A stretch of DNA of 48,475 bases from Clostridia bacterium (GCA_017432405.1 JAFRJF010000213.1:1-48475); one strand, 5' to 3'. Shown: positions 1-8,986, counted from the first letter of the stretch. Program-made: numbers and translations. Notes: generated by a model not told the origin, from the sequence alone.

Positions 1-187
1 CGGGATACTGGACAGCACCGCTCATGATGCCGTTGATGTAGGGCAGGATCAGGCGATTGTCGCTGCGCTTCTCAATGACGAAGGAGACGCGGACGTGCTC
101 ATCCTCCTTGAACTGAAGGGAGATGGCGCTCTGCTCGGAGGTTAAGGATATAGACTGAGCGGTCATCGTTTCCACCCCGGTAACCGC
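1..187 (-). CDS. Phage structural-like protein fragment (runs off left edge)
   Basis: The minus strand reads an open frame from about 187 to the left edge, ending within a motif (RLILPYINGIMSGAVQYP) that resembles the 'yINGimsGvvqY' turn of LamG-like jelly-roll domains found in phage minor structural and tail proteins. An in-frame ATG lies at 165, but the frame stays open upstream (TPAVTGVET), so this is probably an internal piece of a longer protein rather than a gene start. It stops making sense near 187-190, where a plus-strand pfkB-like sequence begins. The phage assignment rests on one short motif and is tentative. Confidence 0.35.
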
Positions 188-191
188 GGGC

Positions 192-1073
192 GTGCTGGAT
201 CGCGAGCTGACCATCGTCGACAGTACGCAGATGATGCTGGGCGGCGACGCGCTGAACCAGGCGGTCGTGCTTGCAAGGCTTGGCGCGAAGGTCGGCCTGA
301 TGGGCGTAGCGGGTAATGACAAGCTTGGCAAAGTGCTGATCGAGCAGCTTTCGGAGTACGGTACGCTGGACGCGCTGGACAAGCGCGCGGACTTGAATAC
401 GGCTATCAGCTTGGTGTTGATCGACGCGCAGGGCGAGCGTCACTTTATCTACCAGCCGGAGAGCAATCTGGCCCTGTCCTACGAGCACATCGACGAGGAC
501 GCAGTTCAAAACGCAGCGTTCGTGTCCGTGGGCGGTTGCCTGTCGCTGCCCGGCCTGGATGGCGAAGGCGTGATTCGATTGTTGGATCTTGCCCACGCAT
601 CCGGCGCTCAGACGGTGCTGGATTTCAGGATCTCGGGCAATCTACTGAGACCGGAACTGCTGCGTGGGATACTCTCAAGGGCGGATTATGTACTGCCCAG
701 CGAGAGGGAAGCGGAAGCGCTGACCGGCGAGCGTGAGGATCCCGAGGTCATGGTTGCCCGCCTGCGAGCGCTTGGCGCGAAGCATTGTGTGGTAAAGCTG
801 GGCAGCAAGGGCTGCTACGTTGCCGCGGACGGCTTTACCGGCTTCATTTCCTCCTTCCCCTGCAATTGTGTCGATACCACCGGCGCAGGCGATACATTCG
901 TCGGTGCTTTCCTCTACGCAAAAACCCGAGGTTGGGACATTGAAAAATGTGCAAAATTTGCCTGTGCCGCCGGTTCGATTGCGGTGGAGCATACGGGAGC
1001 CAACGTAGCGATCCAGTGTGAGGAGCAGGTTGTGAACAGGATGCGGTGTGGAGTGAGATCGGCACCTCTCTGA
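192..1073 (+). pseudogene. PfkB-family carbohydrate kinase, N-terminally truncated
   Basis: This is a ribokinase/fructokinase-like sugar kinase of the PfkB family, which phosphorylates sugars with ATP in the cytoplasm. The visible part starts at the substrate-binding region (GGDALNQAVVLARLG) and continues to the PfkB signature near the C-terminus (DTTGAGDTFVGAFL), whose GAGD motif carries the catalytic Asp and the anion hole. The usual first 25-35 residues, including the first beta strand, are missing. The only in-frame start is a GTG at 192 without a convincing ribosome site. The last residues after about position 1036 (RCGVRSAPL) do not look like the family, and a different reading frame becomes meaningful there. 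I therefore regard it as a fragment joined to foreign sequence at both ends. Family call is secure; activity is unlikely. Confidence 0.75.
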
Positions 1074-1192
1074 ACGCCTCGCTGACCATCGAGGACGACG
1101 AGCAGGTTGTCGTTCCCGATGGGATCACACTGACCGTAGGCGATATTGAGTATACCGCTTGTACGCTGTCTGCTAAAAATCAGTTAATCTGA
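1049..1192 (+). pseudogene. C-terminal fragment of an unidentified surface-type protein
   Basis: In the frame beginning at 1049 the sequence reads as a plausible protein tail (NASLTIEDDEQVVVPDG, then TLTVGDIEYTACTLSAKNQL) ending at TGA 1190-1192. Its beta-strand-like pattern with 'V-VPDG-TLTVG' resembles repeats of secreted or surface proteins. It has no start codon of its own and overlaps the end of the pfkB frame by 25 bases. A strong terminator follows 16 bases later, which supports this being the true end of a former gene. The family is not identified. Confidence 0.35.
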
Positions 1193-1208
1193 TACTACAA
1201 ATACTGAT

Positions 1209-1252
1209 CCCCGGCTGGCGGTGTTGATCCTCACCGTTGGCCGGGGATTTTA
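1209..1252 (+). terminator. Rho-independent terminator
   Basis: A 15-bp stem (5' arm 1209-1223, CCCCGGCTGGCGGTG; 3' arm 1232-1246) pairs fully if three G-T wobbles are allowed, with an 8-nt loop. It is followed by ATTTTAT. It sits just after the fragment ending at 1192. Confidence 0.7.
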
Positions 1253-1262
1253 TGTGCCGAAG

Positions 1263-1450
1263 TTACGGAATATTGACCTCCACCTTGTTCACGGTTGCTT
1301 CGCCTTCGACAGCCACCAAGATATACCTTCTCCCCTTCACCTCCACCAGGTCACTGCGCGAACGGACACCTTCACAGAGGGACCCCTTGGTGCTGTTTTC
1401 AGGCAACCGCGGCACCTTGGTCTTGGGTTGCCTAGCGGCAAGTCTTACGC
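1263..1450 (-). pseudogene. Unidentified C-terminal protein fragment
   Basis: On the minus strand a frame ends at TAA (complement of 1263-1265) and reads back as a credible protein tail containing VEVKGRRYILVAVEGEATV and ending NKVEVNIP. The last 30 residues have a normal alternating hydrophobic/charged pattern. Upstream of about 1450 the frame loses sense, and no start codon with a ribosome site is visible. I do not recognise the family. It adds to the picture of a patchwork of gene ends in the first 1.5 kb. Confidence 0.25.
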
Positions 1451-2107
1451 GGCATAAACGCCCAGGCCTATGTTGGTACGCCCGCCGGGGGAAAGAGGGA
1501 CATCATGGGGTTGGCAATGAATGGGGCTAAATTATCCTAATGTTAAGAATTGAATCTTTCAGGATTTTGTACTTGACTTTTGAATCAGTTCAACTTGCAC
1601 AAAACCGCGTTAATTCTATATTGATTATGACTTTTTTGTGGCAATGGTCGTTTTCAAGGCCTCTCGCCTCCTCAATAGACGCCCTCTATGGGCTTCCCGC
1701 TCGAAATCGTGCCTTTTGCCCCAAACCCCCAATTCTGCATTATCTTTTCGTTCATACTTCAAATACACTACTTTTTCGCCCTATCGAACACCTGTTCCTG
1801 CATATTCTAACCATCAATGCCCATCAAGGGGTTGTATCATAGTTTCCATCCAGAGGTGGCTCTGCAGGGTAACTTTGATACAATCGCAGTCAGGGTTCAA
1901 AACGGGTTCAAACGGGTGCATCAGGGTGCAGTTTGTGCTGGTTTTATCGCATGGCGCTATAGTGTATCGTAGAAGAATACTATGCTGCATGAGTGTAACA
2001 ATCAGTCAATTATTGTGTACTCTGTTGTGACCGGTCAAGATGTGTTTGGCCAAATAGCCCTTTTCGGTATGGGAAGTATGAGTAATATCATCGCGCCCAG
2101 AGATCGT
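1451..2107. other. Gene-poor stretch with an inverted repeat
   Basis: I see no supportable gene in about 650 bases; open frames here have no ribosome site and no family pattern. The stretch holds an imperfect inverted repeat (TTGTATCATAGTT at 1832 against the complement of the sequence ending at 1883). Its core TTGTATCAAA is shared with the hairpin near the ends of the 275-bp direct repeats at 23.1 and 26.7 kb; that similarity is short and may be chance. Confidence 0.4.
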
Positions 2108-3091
2108 TTATTGCGCCACGCCTTCCGCGTCCCGATGGCTTTCCGCGAAATGGCAGGCGACCTGTACCCCGTCCAGATCCCGAAGCCGGGGCTCCTCTTG
2201 GGCGCAGCGCGCCTGGGCGTAGGGGCAGCGGGTGCGAAAGCGGCAGCCGGAGGGGGGATCGGCCGGGCTCGGCGGTTCGCCCTCAAGCAGCCGGACCTCC
2301 TTTCCGCGCTGGGAAGGGTCCGGCAGCGGAACCGCATCCAGCAGGAAGCGCGTGTAGGGGTGCCGGGGATGGCGGTAGACCTCCCCGGTCGGGCCGATCT
2401 CGCACACCTTGCCCAGGAACATGACGCAGACCCGGTCCGAAAGATAGCGCACCACGGACAGGTCGTGGCTGATGAACAGGTAGGTCAGGCTGCGGGAGGT
2501 CTTGAGTTCCTTCAGCAGGTTCAATATCTGGTTCTGCACGGATACGTCCAGCGCGGACACTGGCTCGTCGCAGACGATGAACGAGGGGTCGGCGGCGATG
2601 GCCCGGGCGATGCCGATCCGCTGCCGCTGGCCGCCGGAGAACTGGTGGGGGTAGCGGTGCAGGAATTCCTCCGGCAACCCCACCGCCCGAAGCAGCTCGA
2701 GCACCTTGTCCGTGACCGCCTCCCGGCCTTCCCGCAGGCGCCAGTTTTCAATCGGCTCGGCGATCAGATCCCGCACCGACATCCGGGGATCCAGCGAGGC
2801 GTAGGGATCCTGGAACACCAGCTGCATCTCCCGACGAAGGGGATGAAACTCCTTCTCCGTCATGTTCGTGATGGACTGCCCGCGGAACAGCACCTCGCCC
2901 GAGGTGGGCCGGAGCAGCCGGATCAGCAGCCTTCCGAGGGTGGATTTCCCGCAGCCCGATTCCCCCACCAGCCCCAGCGTCTCGCCCTCCCGGATCTGCA
3001 GCGACACGCCGGAGACGGCGTGGACGGCCTTTTTCCCCGACGCCGGGAAGTTTTTCGTCAGTTCCCGGGCCTCCAACAGGTATTGGCTCAT
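2108..3091 (-). CDS. Oligopeptide/dipeptide ABC transporter ATPase (OppF/DppF type)
   Basis: Cytoplasmic ATPase subunit of a peptide importer, 327 residues, the normal length. Visible motifs are Walker A GESGCGKST (43-51), Q-loop LVFQDP (91-96), signature FSGGQRQR (151-158), Walker B FIVCDEP (171-177) and the switch His in ISHD (207-210). The C-terminal oligopeptide-transporter domain carries the HPYT motif and a Cys cluster (GCRFRTRCPYAQARC) found in the OppD/OppF family, where it can bind metal or an Fe-S cluster. It is the last gene of a five-gene minus-strand operon: its ATG overlaps the stop of the preceding ATPase (ATGA at 3088-3091). No clear terminator follows. The peptide specificity cannot be read from the ATPase. 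Confidence 0.93.
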   Translation of the reverse strand: MSQYLLEARELTKNFPASGKKAVHAVSGVSLQIREGETLGLVGESGCGKSTLGRLLIRLLRPTSGEVLFRGQSITNMTEKEFHPLRREMQLVFQDPYASLDPRMSVRDLIAEPIENWRLREGREAVTDKVLELLRAVGLPEEFLHRYPHQFSGGQRQRIGIARAIAADPSFIVCDEPVSALDVSVQNQILNLLKELKTSRSLTYLFISHDLSVVRYLSDRVCVMFLGKVCEIGPTGEVYRHPRHPYTRFLLDAVPLPDPSQRGKEVRLLEGEPPSPADPPSGCRFRTRCPYAQARCAQEEPRLRDLDGVQVACHFAESHRDAEGVAQ

Positions 3092-4065
3092 CGACCGTCC
3101 TCCTTTCCCGCGAGAAAACAGCGGACCGCGTGGCCAGGCTCGATTTCCACCAGCTCCGGCGGTTTCTTCTCACAGTCCGCAATACATCGGTCGCAGCGCA
3201 GGGAGAAGTTGCAGCCCTCCGGCAGATACAGCAGGTTCGGCACCACCCCGGGGATGGTCCGCAGGGTCTCGCCGCCCTCGCGGAGAGAGGCGACGGACCA
3301 GAAAAGCCCTTGGGTATAGGGATGCATCGGCCGGTTGAACAGGGCGCCGGTCTCCGCCTGCTCCACGATCTGCCCGGCGTACATCACATAGACCGAATCG
3401 CAGACCCGGGCGATGACGCCCAGGTTGTGGCTGATGATCAGGACGCTCGTGCCCGCGTCCCGCAGCTTCTCCAGCAGCTTCAGGATTTGAGCCTCCACGG
3501 TCACGTCCAGCGCCGTGGTCGGCTCGTCGGCAATCAGCAGCCGGGGCCGGCACACCATCGCCATGGCGATCATCACGCGCTGCCGCAGCCCGCCGGAGAG
3601 CTGATGGGGATAGCAGTCGTAGCGCGCCTCCGGCTCGGTGATCTCCACGTCGCGGAAGGCGGCCAGGGTCCTCTCCCGCGCCTCCTGGCGGGTGCAGTCC
3701 GTGTGCAGCAGCACCGCCTCGGAAACCTGCCTGCCCACCTTCACCACGGGATTCAGGGACGTCATGGGCTCCTGGAAGATCATCGACACCTCCGAGCCCC
3801 GCAGCTGCCGGCGCTCCTTCTCCGACAGCGCGGAGATCTCGCGGCCGCACAGGTAAATTTCGCCCCCGGTCACCTCTCCCGGAAAACGGACGAGCCCCAT
3901 GACCGCCCGGGCGGTCATGCTCTTGCCGCACCCGGATTCCCCCACGATGCCCACGATCTTACCCTCGGGCACCCGCAGGGAGACGTCGTCCACGGGGGTA
4001 ATGATACCCTTTTCCGTTTTAAAGCGGACAAAAAGATGGTTGACTTCCAGCGTCATCTGTTCCAT
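3088..4065 (-). CDS. Oligopeptide/dipeptide ABC transporter ATPase (OppD/DppD type)
   Basis: Second ATPase of the importer, 325 residues. Walker A GESGCGKS is at 42-49, Q-loop MIFQEP at about 95-100, signature LSGGLRQRV at 156-164, Walker B LLIADEP at 176-182 and ISHN at 211-214. The C-terminal region contains the family Cys pattern (GCNFSLRCDRCIADC). It works as a heterodimer with the product of the overlapping downstream gene. The start is set by AGGAG six bases before the ATG. In the switch motif the residue after His is Asn where Asp is more usual; this is a common OppD variant. Confidence 0.93.
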   Translation of the reverse strand: MEQMTLEVNHLFVRFKTEKGIITPVDDVSLRVPEGKIVGIVGESGCGKSMTARAVMGLVRFPGEVTGGEIYLCGREISALSEKERRQLRGSEVSMIFQEPMTSLNPVVKVGRQVSEAVLLHTDCTRQEARERTLAAFRDVEITEPEARYDCYPHQLSGGLRQRVMIAMAMVCRPRLLIADEPTTALDVTVEAQILKLLEKLRDAGTSVLIISHNLGVIARVCDSVYVMYAGQIVEQAETGALFNRPMHPYTQGLFWSVASLREGGETLRTIPGVVPNLLYLPEGCNFSLRCDRCIADCEKKPPELVEIEPGHAVRCFLAGKEDGR

Positions 4066-4077
4066 CGTTGGCTCCTG

Positions 4078-4992
4078 TTACTGTTTCTTTTGTCGGGGAT
4101 CCAGCACGTCCAGCAGGCCGTTTCCCAGGAAGTTAAAGGCCAGCACGATCAGCATGATCGCCGCGCCGGGGGCAAAGCACAGCCACGGCGCGTTGTAGAG
4201 GTACTGCCGTCCCGTGTTGATCATCAGCCCCCAGGAGGCGTTGGGCGGCTGGATGCCCAGGCCCAGGAAGCTCAGGCTGCTCTCGGTCAGGATCGACGCC
4301 GGGATGTTCAGCGTGAACAGCACCAGCAGCGTAGGCAGGCAGTTGGGCAGTATGTGCCGCCGCATGATTCGATCCCTGGATACGCCGATGACCCGCGCCG
4401 CCTCCACGAACTCGCTGTTTTTCAGTTGCAGTGTCTGGGCGCGCACCACCCTGGCGACGTTCGCCCAGTTGACCAGCGTCAGCGTGAGGAACACGTTCAC
4501 GATGCCACCGCCAAGGGAATACATGATGACCATGGCCAGCAGCATCGAGGGGAAGGCCAGCGTGATATCCGCGACGCGCATGATGACCGCGTCCACGATC
4601 CCGCCCCGATACCCGGCGGTCACGCCCAGCAGCGCGCCGAGGACGAGGCTGAGCAGCGCGGGCACCACGCCAATGAGCAGCGAGACCCGCCCGCCGAACA
4701 GCAGCCGCGTCAGCACGTCCCGGCCGCCCTCGTCCGTGCCCAGCAGGTGCGCCGCCGAGGGCGGGGCCAGGCGGTGCAGCAGGTCCATGTCCGTCTCGGT
4801 GTAGGGCGTCAAAAGCGGCGCGAATATGGCCGCCAGCGCCATCAGGACGATCAATATGAAGGAGATCACCGCCGTCCGGTTCTCCCGGGCCATGCGGCGC
4901 ATGAGGTCCCAAAAGCGCTCCTCCTCGCCGATCTGGCTTTGAAGCCGGATGTCCGAGGCCTGTTCGATTTTCTTCCTTTTGTTGCGCAGCAT
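4078..4992 (-). CDS. Peptide ABC transporter permease (OppC/DppC type)
   Basis: Inner-membrane permease of 304 residues. It has a cytoplasmic N-terminus, a first membrane segment around residues 38-58 (AVISFILIVLMALAAIFAPLL), the soluble stretch typical of OppC (LGTDEGGRDVLTRLLFGGR), then five more membrane segments. The EAA loop that contacts the ATPases is EAARVIGVSRDRIMRRHILPN. It starts three bases after the preceding permease stop and is followed after 12 bases by the OppD-type ATPase, so all are co-transcribed. Confidence 0.93.
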   Translation of the reverse strand: MLRNKRKKIEQASDIRLQSQIGEEERFWDLMRRMARENRTAVISFILIVLMALAAIFAPLLTPYTETDMDLLHRLAPPSAAHLLGTDEGGRDVLTRLLFGGRVSLLIGVVPALLSLVLGALLGVTAGYRGGIVDAVIMRVADITLAFPSMLLAMVIMYSLGGGIVNVFLTLTLVNWANVARVVRAQTLQLKNSEFVEAARVIGVSRDRIMRRHILPNCLPTLLVLFTLNIPASILTESSLSFLGLGIQPPNASWGLMINTGRQYLYNAPWLCFAPGAAIMLIVLAFNFLGNGLLDVLDPRQKKQ

Positions 4993-4995
4993 GCC

Positions 4996-5919
4996 TCAAT
5001 CCCCCCTTCTTATGCGGGGATCCAACACCGCGTAGAGGCAGTCCGACAGGAGGCTTCCAAGGATCACCACGCCGGTGGCCAGCAGCGACGTGGCCTGCAG
5101 AAGAGGAATGTCGCGCCCGGATATCGCCTGGACCATCAGCCGCCCGATGCCGTTGATCGAAAACACGGTCTCTGTGATCACCGCGCCGGAGAGCAGGCCC
5201 GAGAGCTGTATGGCCATCATTGTCATCACGGGCAGCATGGCGTTGCGCAGCGCGTGAAACACCAGCACCCCCATCGGACCCCGGCCTTTCGCCCGGGCGG
5301 TGTCGATGTAATCCTCGTTGAGCGTCTCCAGCAGCATGGTGCGCGTCATCTGCGCCACCTGCCCGGCGGAGTTCCAGCCCAGGGCGACGGCGGGCAGTAT
5401 AAAGCTCTTCCAGCTCTCGGTGCCGGAGACGGGCAGCCAGTGCAGCCGGTAGGCGAATGCGTACTGCAAGAGCATCGCCGCCATGAACACGGGCAGCGAG
5501 ATGCCCAGCAACGAAGCCCCCATGAACAGCCGGTCCGACAGGCGATTCTTGTTCACCGCAGAAAAAATGCCGCAGCCGATGCCCACAATCCAGGCAAACA
5601 GCGCGGCAAACAGCGCCAGCGTCAGCGTGTTGACGAAGGCGTTGCCGATCAGCTCGGACACGGGCTTGCCCAGCGAATAGCTGGTGCCGAAGTCGCCGCG
5701 AACAGCCGACGAGATATATCGAAAAAACTGCTTGATCAGCGGTTGGTCCAGCCCCATCTCCGCGGTCAAGCGCCGGATGGTGGCGACGTCCGCGTGCTCG
5801 CCCATCATGGTCTCGATGGGGTTGCCGGGGATGATCCTGAGCAGCACAAACGTGAGCAGGACCACCCCCGTCAGCACGATGATCGCCTGGACCAGCCTTT
5901 GAGCCAGACTGCGCTTCAT
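4996..5919 (-). CDS. Peptide ABC transporter permease (OppB/DppB type)
   Basis: Inner-membrane permease of 307 residues. The family N-terminus is clear (first helix LVQAIIVLTGVVLLTFVLLR, then the conserved RIIPGNPIE), followed by five further membrane helices. The EAA loop is DTARAKGRGPMGVLVFHALRN. Only four bases separate its ATG from the binding-protein stop, suggesting translational coupling. Together with the OppC-type subunit it forms the channel. Confidence 0.93.
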   Translation of the reverse strand: MKRSLAQRLVQAIIVLTGVVLLTFVLLRIIPGNPIETMMGEHADVATIRRLTAEMGLDQPLIKQFFRYISSAVRGDFGTSYSLGKPVSELIGNAFVNTLTLALFAALFAWIVGIGCGIFSAVNKNRLSDRLFMGASLLGISLPVFMAAMLLQYAFAYRLHWLPVSGTESWKSFILPAVALGWNSAGQVAQMTRTMLLETLNEDYIDTARAKGRGPMGVLVFHALRNAMLPVMTMMAIQLSGLLSGAVITETVFSINGIGRLMVQAISGRDIPLLQATSLLATGVVILGSLLSDCLYAVLDPRIRRGD

Positions 5920-5923
5920 ATCT

Positions 5924-7507
5924 TCACTTCAATACGACGTCGGTGGCGTAGAAATCCGACCAGCCCGCCCATTGAGGGATAAAGGAGGCCACGCGATTCC
6001 CGAGGGCCCACATGTGCAGCTCCGCGTACATGGACACCCAGGCCGCGTCCTCCTCGATCAGCTTCTTCTCCAGCGCCTGGTATTCCGCCTCGCGCGCCGC
6101 GTCGTCCACGATGGCGCGCGCCGCCGACACCCGAGCGATGGTCTCAGCGTCGGGATAGTTCAGGCTGCGGCCCTTGCTGTTCTCGGCGGAGCCGAAGAAG
6201 GTGTACATGATGTTGGCCGGGTCGTTGTAGTCCATGCCCCAGCGCGCCACGAAGGAATCCATCTCGCCGGAGCTTCGAAGCGCGAGCCACGCGGAGTGTT
6301 CGTGACTGACGATCTCGGCCTTGATGCCCACGGCCGCAAGCTGCTGGCTGATGACGGCGTACACCAGCTGGAGGCTGCTGTTGGAGGAGTTGGAATCCAT
6401 CGATAGCTCAAAGTGGATCTGGCCGTCTGAATAGCCTGCCTCCTTCAGCAGGGCCTTCGCCCCTTCGGGATCGTAGGGAATGCCCTCCAGCGCGTAGTTA
6501 TGTGCCCAGATGCCGGTGGGGATGATGCCCTTCTCGCGCACGGCGTCGCCCAGGTAGATGCCCTGGATGATCTCATCGGCGTTGATCGCCATGGCGATGG
6601 CCTTGCGCACCCGGACGTCCTTCAGAAATTCGTTGTTCTCGTTCATCAGCAGGTAGGTCAGGCCGACCTTCGGCGTGCTGACGATCCGGTCCGCCGGCAG
6701 GGTCTTGTAGGAGGAGGCCACGATGGCGCTGTCCAGCGAGGCCAGGTCGATGATGTCCAGCTCGCCGTTTTTGAACATGAGGTCCTGGGTGGTGGCGTCG
6801 GGGATGACGCGCACGATCAGCTTCTTCACGCTGGGCTCGTCTCCCCAGTATTTGTCGTTGTAGACGAGGGTGTAGTGGTCGTTGGCGACCCATTCCGTGA
6901 CGACGTAGGGGCCGCTGCCGATGGTGTCCGCCGGTTCCTCGCCAAACTTCGGCGCGCTTTCCATGGTCTCGGCGTCCACGATGGACATGGCGGGCGCGGA
7001 CAGCTCCACCAGGAAGCCCGCGTTGGGCGCTGAGAGGGTCACGGAGAAGTGGGTGTCGTCGATGACGCTGAAGCCCTCCAGGGACTCCGCCTCGCCGCTC
7101 ATGACCTTGTCTGCCCCGAGGATCTCCTCGGCGATCTCCGTGTTCTGCTGCGCCAGCTTCAGAAGCCGCTCAAAGCTGAACTGCACATCCGAAGCGGTCA
7201 GAGGGCTGCCGTTGGAGAACACCACGCCCTCCCGCAGCGTGAAATCGTAGGTCAGGCCGTCCTCGCTGATGGCGTAGTCCGTCGCCAGGCTGCCCACCAG
7301 CTCCGAAGCGCCGCTCGCCGGCCGCGTCTCAAACAGGCGGTCAAACACGTTCAGGGGGATCAGATAGTTGTCCGTGGTCTTGGCCACGTCCATGGTGGAG
7401 ATGTCGTAGAGTATCGCGGTCCGCAGCAGGCCGGACTCCACGTTCTCCGCCAAGGCGTAACCGCTCAGCATCAACAGCGCCAGAATCAACGCGATCATTC
7501 GCTTCAT
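5924..7507 (-). CDS. Extracellular peptide-binding protein of ABC importer (SBP family 5)
   Basis: Solute-binding protein of 527 residues, first gene of the importer operon. It begins with a signal peptide (MKRMIALILALLMLSGYALA) followed by mature sequence that fits family 5 binding proteins: the N-terminal FDRLFETRP, the TYDFTLREGVVFSNGSPLTASDVQFS core motif in pieces, the VRKAIAMAIN helix and the C-terminal GWSDFYATDVVLK. Unusually for a Gram-positive-type cell there is no lipobox Cys at the cleavage site, so it may be released or held by its partners instead of a lipid anchor. The ribosome site AAAGGAAG is eight bases before the ATG. The operon promoter lies directly upstream. Confidence 0.93.
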   Translation of the reverse strand: MKRMIALILALLMLSGYALAENVESGLLRTAILYDISTMDVAKTTDNYLIPLNVFDRLFETRPASGASELVGSLATDYAISEDGLTYDFTLREGVVFSNGSPLTASDVQFSFERLLKLAQQNTEIAEEILGADKVMSGEAESLEGFSVIDDTHFSVTLSAPNAGFLVELSAPAMSIVDAETMESAPKFGEEPADTIGSGPYVVTEWVANDHYTLVYNDKYWGDEPSVKKLIVRVIPDATTQDLMFKNGELDIIDLASLDSAIVASSYKTLPADRIVSTPKVGLTYLLMNENNEFLKDVRVRKAIAMAINADEIIQGIYLGDAVREKGIIPTGIWAHNYALEGIPYDPEGAKALLKEAGYSDGQIHFELSMDSNSSNSSLQLVYAVISQQLAAVGIKAEIVSHEHSAWLALRSSGEMDSFVARWGMDYNDPANIMYTFFGSAENSKGRSLNYPDAETIARVSAARAIVDDAAREAEYQALEKKLIEEDAAWVSMYAELHMWALGNRVASFIPQWAGWSDFYATDVVLK

Positions 7508-7547
7508 GAGTCATTCTTCCTTTCTCACCGGTCAAAATCCTTATGAC

Positions 7548-7576
7548 ATTATAACAGAACGGTCACAGCTTTTCAA
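7548..7576 (-). promoter_or_regulatory. Sigma-70 type promoter of peptide importer operon
   Basis: On the minus strand TTGAAA (7571-7576), 17-bp spacer, TATAAT (7548-7553): a near-consensus promoter about 40 bases before the binding-protein ATG. Its -35 box overlaps the stop codon of the upstream secreted-protein gene. Confidence 0.85.
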
Positions 7577-8904
7577 GGCACATATCGGCGTATAATTTCA
7601 ACAACCCTTCCATCCTCGAGCCTGACGGTCGTGTTGTGGCTGTCAAAGGCGTCGTTTTCCGATCCTTGAATGGCGGCCGTCACGGCCTCGATGCCCTCGG
7701 CGGTCACGGGATCTTTCTCGATGTCCCAGCCATCGGTAAATACGACGTTCTCAGAAAGGGTCAGCGTCACTTCGGCGCGCTCGGTACAGGTGTTGAAGTC
7801 GTCGTCCTCGACGCACATCCAGCAGTTGTCCTCGCTGAAAGGGCTCAGCGTGCAGCCGCCCGCGTCGTAGCCGCCGTTGACGAGCTTGTGGCCGTATTCG
7901 TCCTCTTCGAGAGACTCGATGCGGATGCTCTCGCCCTCGACGACGATGGTATCCCCCACGGCCATCTGATCGATGTCCACGATGTCGTAGCAATCAACCG
8001 TGTAGAGCTTGACGTCGCCCAGCGCGTCGCCCGAGAGGTTCGCGCGGTCGAATGACGCGGGATACTCGCCGTCGTTCATGTCCACGGTATCATTCATGGA
8101 TCGAATCTCGCTGCCCGACGCGCCGAAGTCGATCCCGCGCTCGAAGCGCATGCCCTCGCCCGCGTTCTCCTTGGCGTCCTCCCAGATCAGCATGCCGTCA
8201 CCGTCGATGCAGAACCTCGCCTCGCCGTCCTCGTACTCGGTCACCGCGGAATCAAAATCGCCGTCCTCGGCGTAGGTGACCACGGCCTTGCTGCCGGGCA
8301 TGCAGGTGTACAGGCATTCGCTGTCGCCGTCGTAGGCGCAGGCGTAGCCCCATTCGACGCTCTGGGCGGCGCTGCTGGCCCAGCTGACGAACACCTTGAA
8401 GGTGCCGTCGTCCTGAACGGTGATGTCGATGGTCGCCCGTCCGCAGCCCCATCGGCCCGCGAAGCCCAGCGACTTGGCGTATTCCGTCGCCTCGGCGTCC
8501 TCAAGGCGCCGGAGCCGGAGATCCTGCGCAAGCCCCTCGGAATCGTTCCAGATCAGCCTGTCTCCGACGTCCGCGAAGAACACCGCGGCGGTGAGCCCGT
8601 CGGTCACCGTCGATTCGCCGTGATCCTCGTGGGTACGGGCGCCGTCTTCGCAGATCAGGGTATCGCTGTCCGCGTCGTAACGGCAGCTCGCGTATTCAAA
8701 CTTGTCGCTCACGTCGCCGCCGTCGCCCAGCACGGCCGTGCAGTGGAAGGCGGCGTCATCCGCGTCATACCAGATTTCCATGGCCGCCCCGGCGTCCACC
8801 CAGGTGTCCGAGAAGCGGTCGATCACCTCCGCCGAGGGCGCCTCCGCCAGGGCGAAGGCGGTCAACATCATCAGCGCCATCAGCGCGCAAAGCAGCTTTT
8901 TCAT
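7573..8904 (-). CDS. Secreted protein of unknown function with two related acidic domains
   Basis: About 443 residues. A signal peptide (MKKLLCALMALMMLTAFALA) is followed by an acidic, Asp-rich mature protein. Two consecutive segments (roughly 30-140 and 145-260) share a layout: an opening WYDADD or GRATIDITV strand, a tyrosine/cysteine turn (YASCRYDADSDTLIC; YACAYDGDSECLYTC), and a closing strand with LIWND or LIWED followed by an arginine-rich end. This suggests tandem lipocalin-like beta domains. The C-terminal third differs, with CWMCVEDDDFNTCTE and a long beta-rich tail. Cysteines are paired, consistent with an exported protein. An alternative ATG at 8910 is only four bases from AGGAG; the ATG at 8904 is ten away. 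I do not recognise a named family. Confidence 0.8.
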   Translation of the reverse strand: MKKLLCALMALMMLTAFALAEAPSAEVIDRFSDTWVDAGAAMEIWYDADDAAFHCTAVLGDGGDVSDKFEYASCRYDADSDTLICEDGARTHEDHGESTVTDGLTAAVFFADVGDRLIWNDSEGLAQDLRLRRLEDAEATEYAKSLGFAGRWGCGRATIDITVQDDGTFKVFVSWASSAAQSVEWGYACAYDGDSECLYTCMPGSKAVVTYAEDGDFDSAVTEYEDGEARFCIDGDGMLIWEDAKENAGEGMRFERGIDFGASGSEIRSMNDTVDMNDGEYPASFDRANLSGDALGDVKLYTVDCYDIVDIDQMAVGDTIVVEGESIRIESLEEDEYGHKLVNGGYDAGGCTLSPFSEDNCWMCVEDDDFNTCTERAEVTLTLSENVVFTDGWDIEKDPVTAEGIEAVTAAIQGSENDAFDSHNTTVRLEDGRVVEIIRRYVP

Positions 8905-8937
8905 TCCCATTTCACTCCTGCATGATCAAATAACCAG

Positions 8938-8976
8938 ATGGACAATCCTCCCGTCCAGACGCGGAGAATTGTCCAT
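8938..8976 (-). terminator. Possible terminator between two secreted-protein genes
   Basis: ATGGACAAT (8938-8946) pairs perfectly with ATTGTCCAT (8968-8976), with an additional CTCC/GGAG pairing inside. On the minus strand it follows the stop of the 8987-9496 gene and is followed by a weak T-rich stretch (GGTTATTTG). It may be a weak terminator or an RNA-stabilising hairpin. Confidence 0.45.
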
Positions 8977-8986
8977 ACGCTTTGAA

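Noticed and set aside
1221..2030. Several plus-strand frames of 78-130 codons
   Set aside because: No ribosome sites, no family patterns, and the composition differs from the real genes of the window.
3130..5982. 950-codon open frame on the plus strand across the peptide importer
   Set aside because: It is antisense to four clear ABC transporter genes; its His/Arg/Gln-rich translation is typical of GC-rich antisense frames and has no ribosome site.
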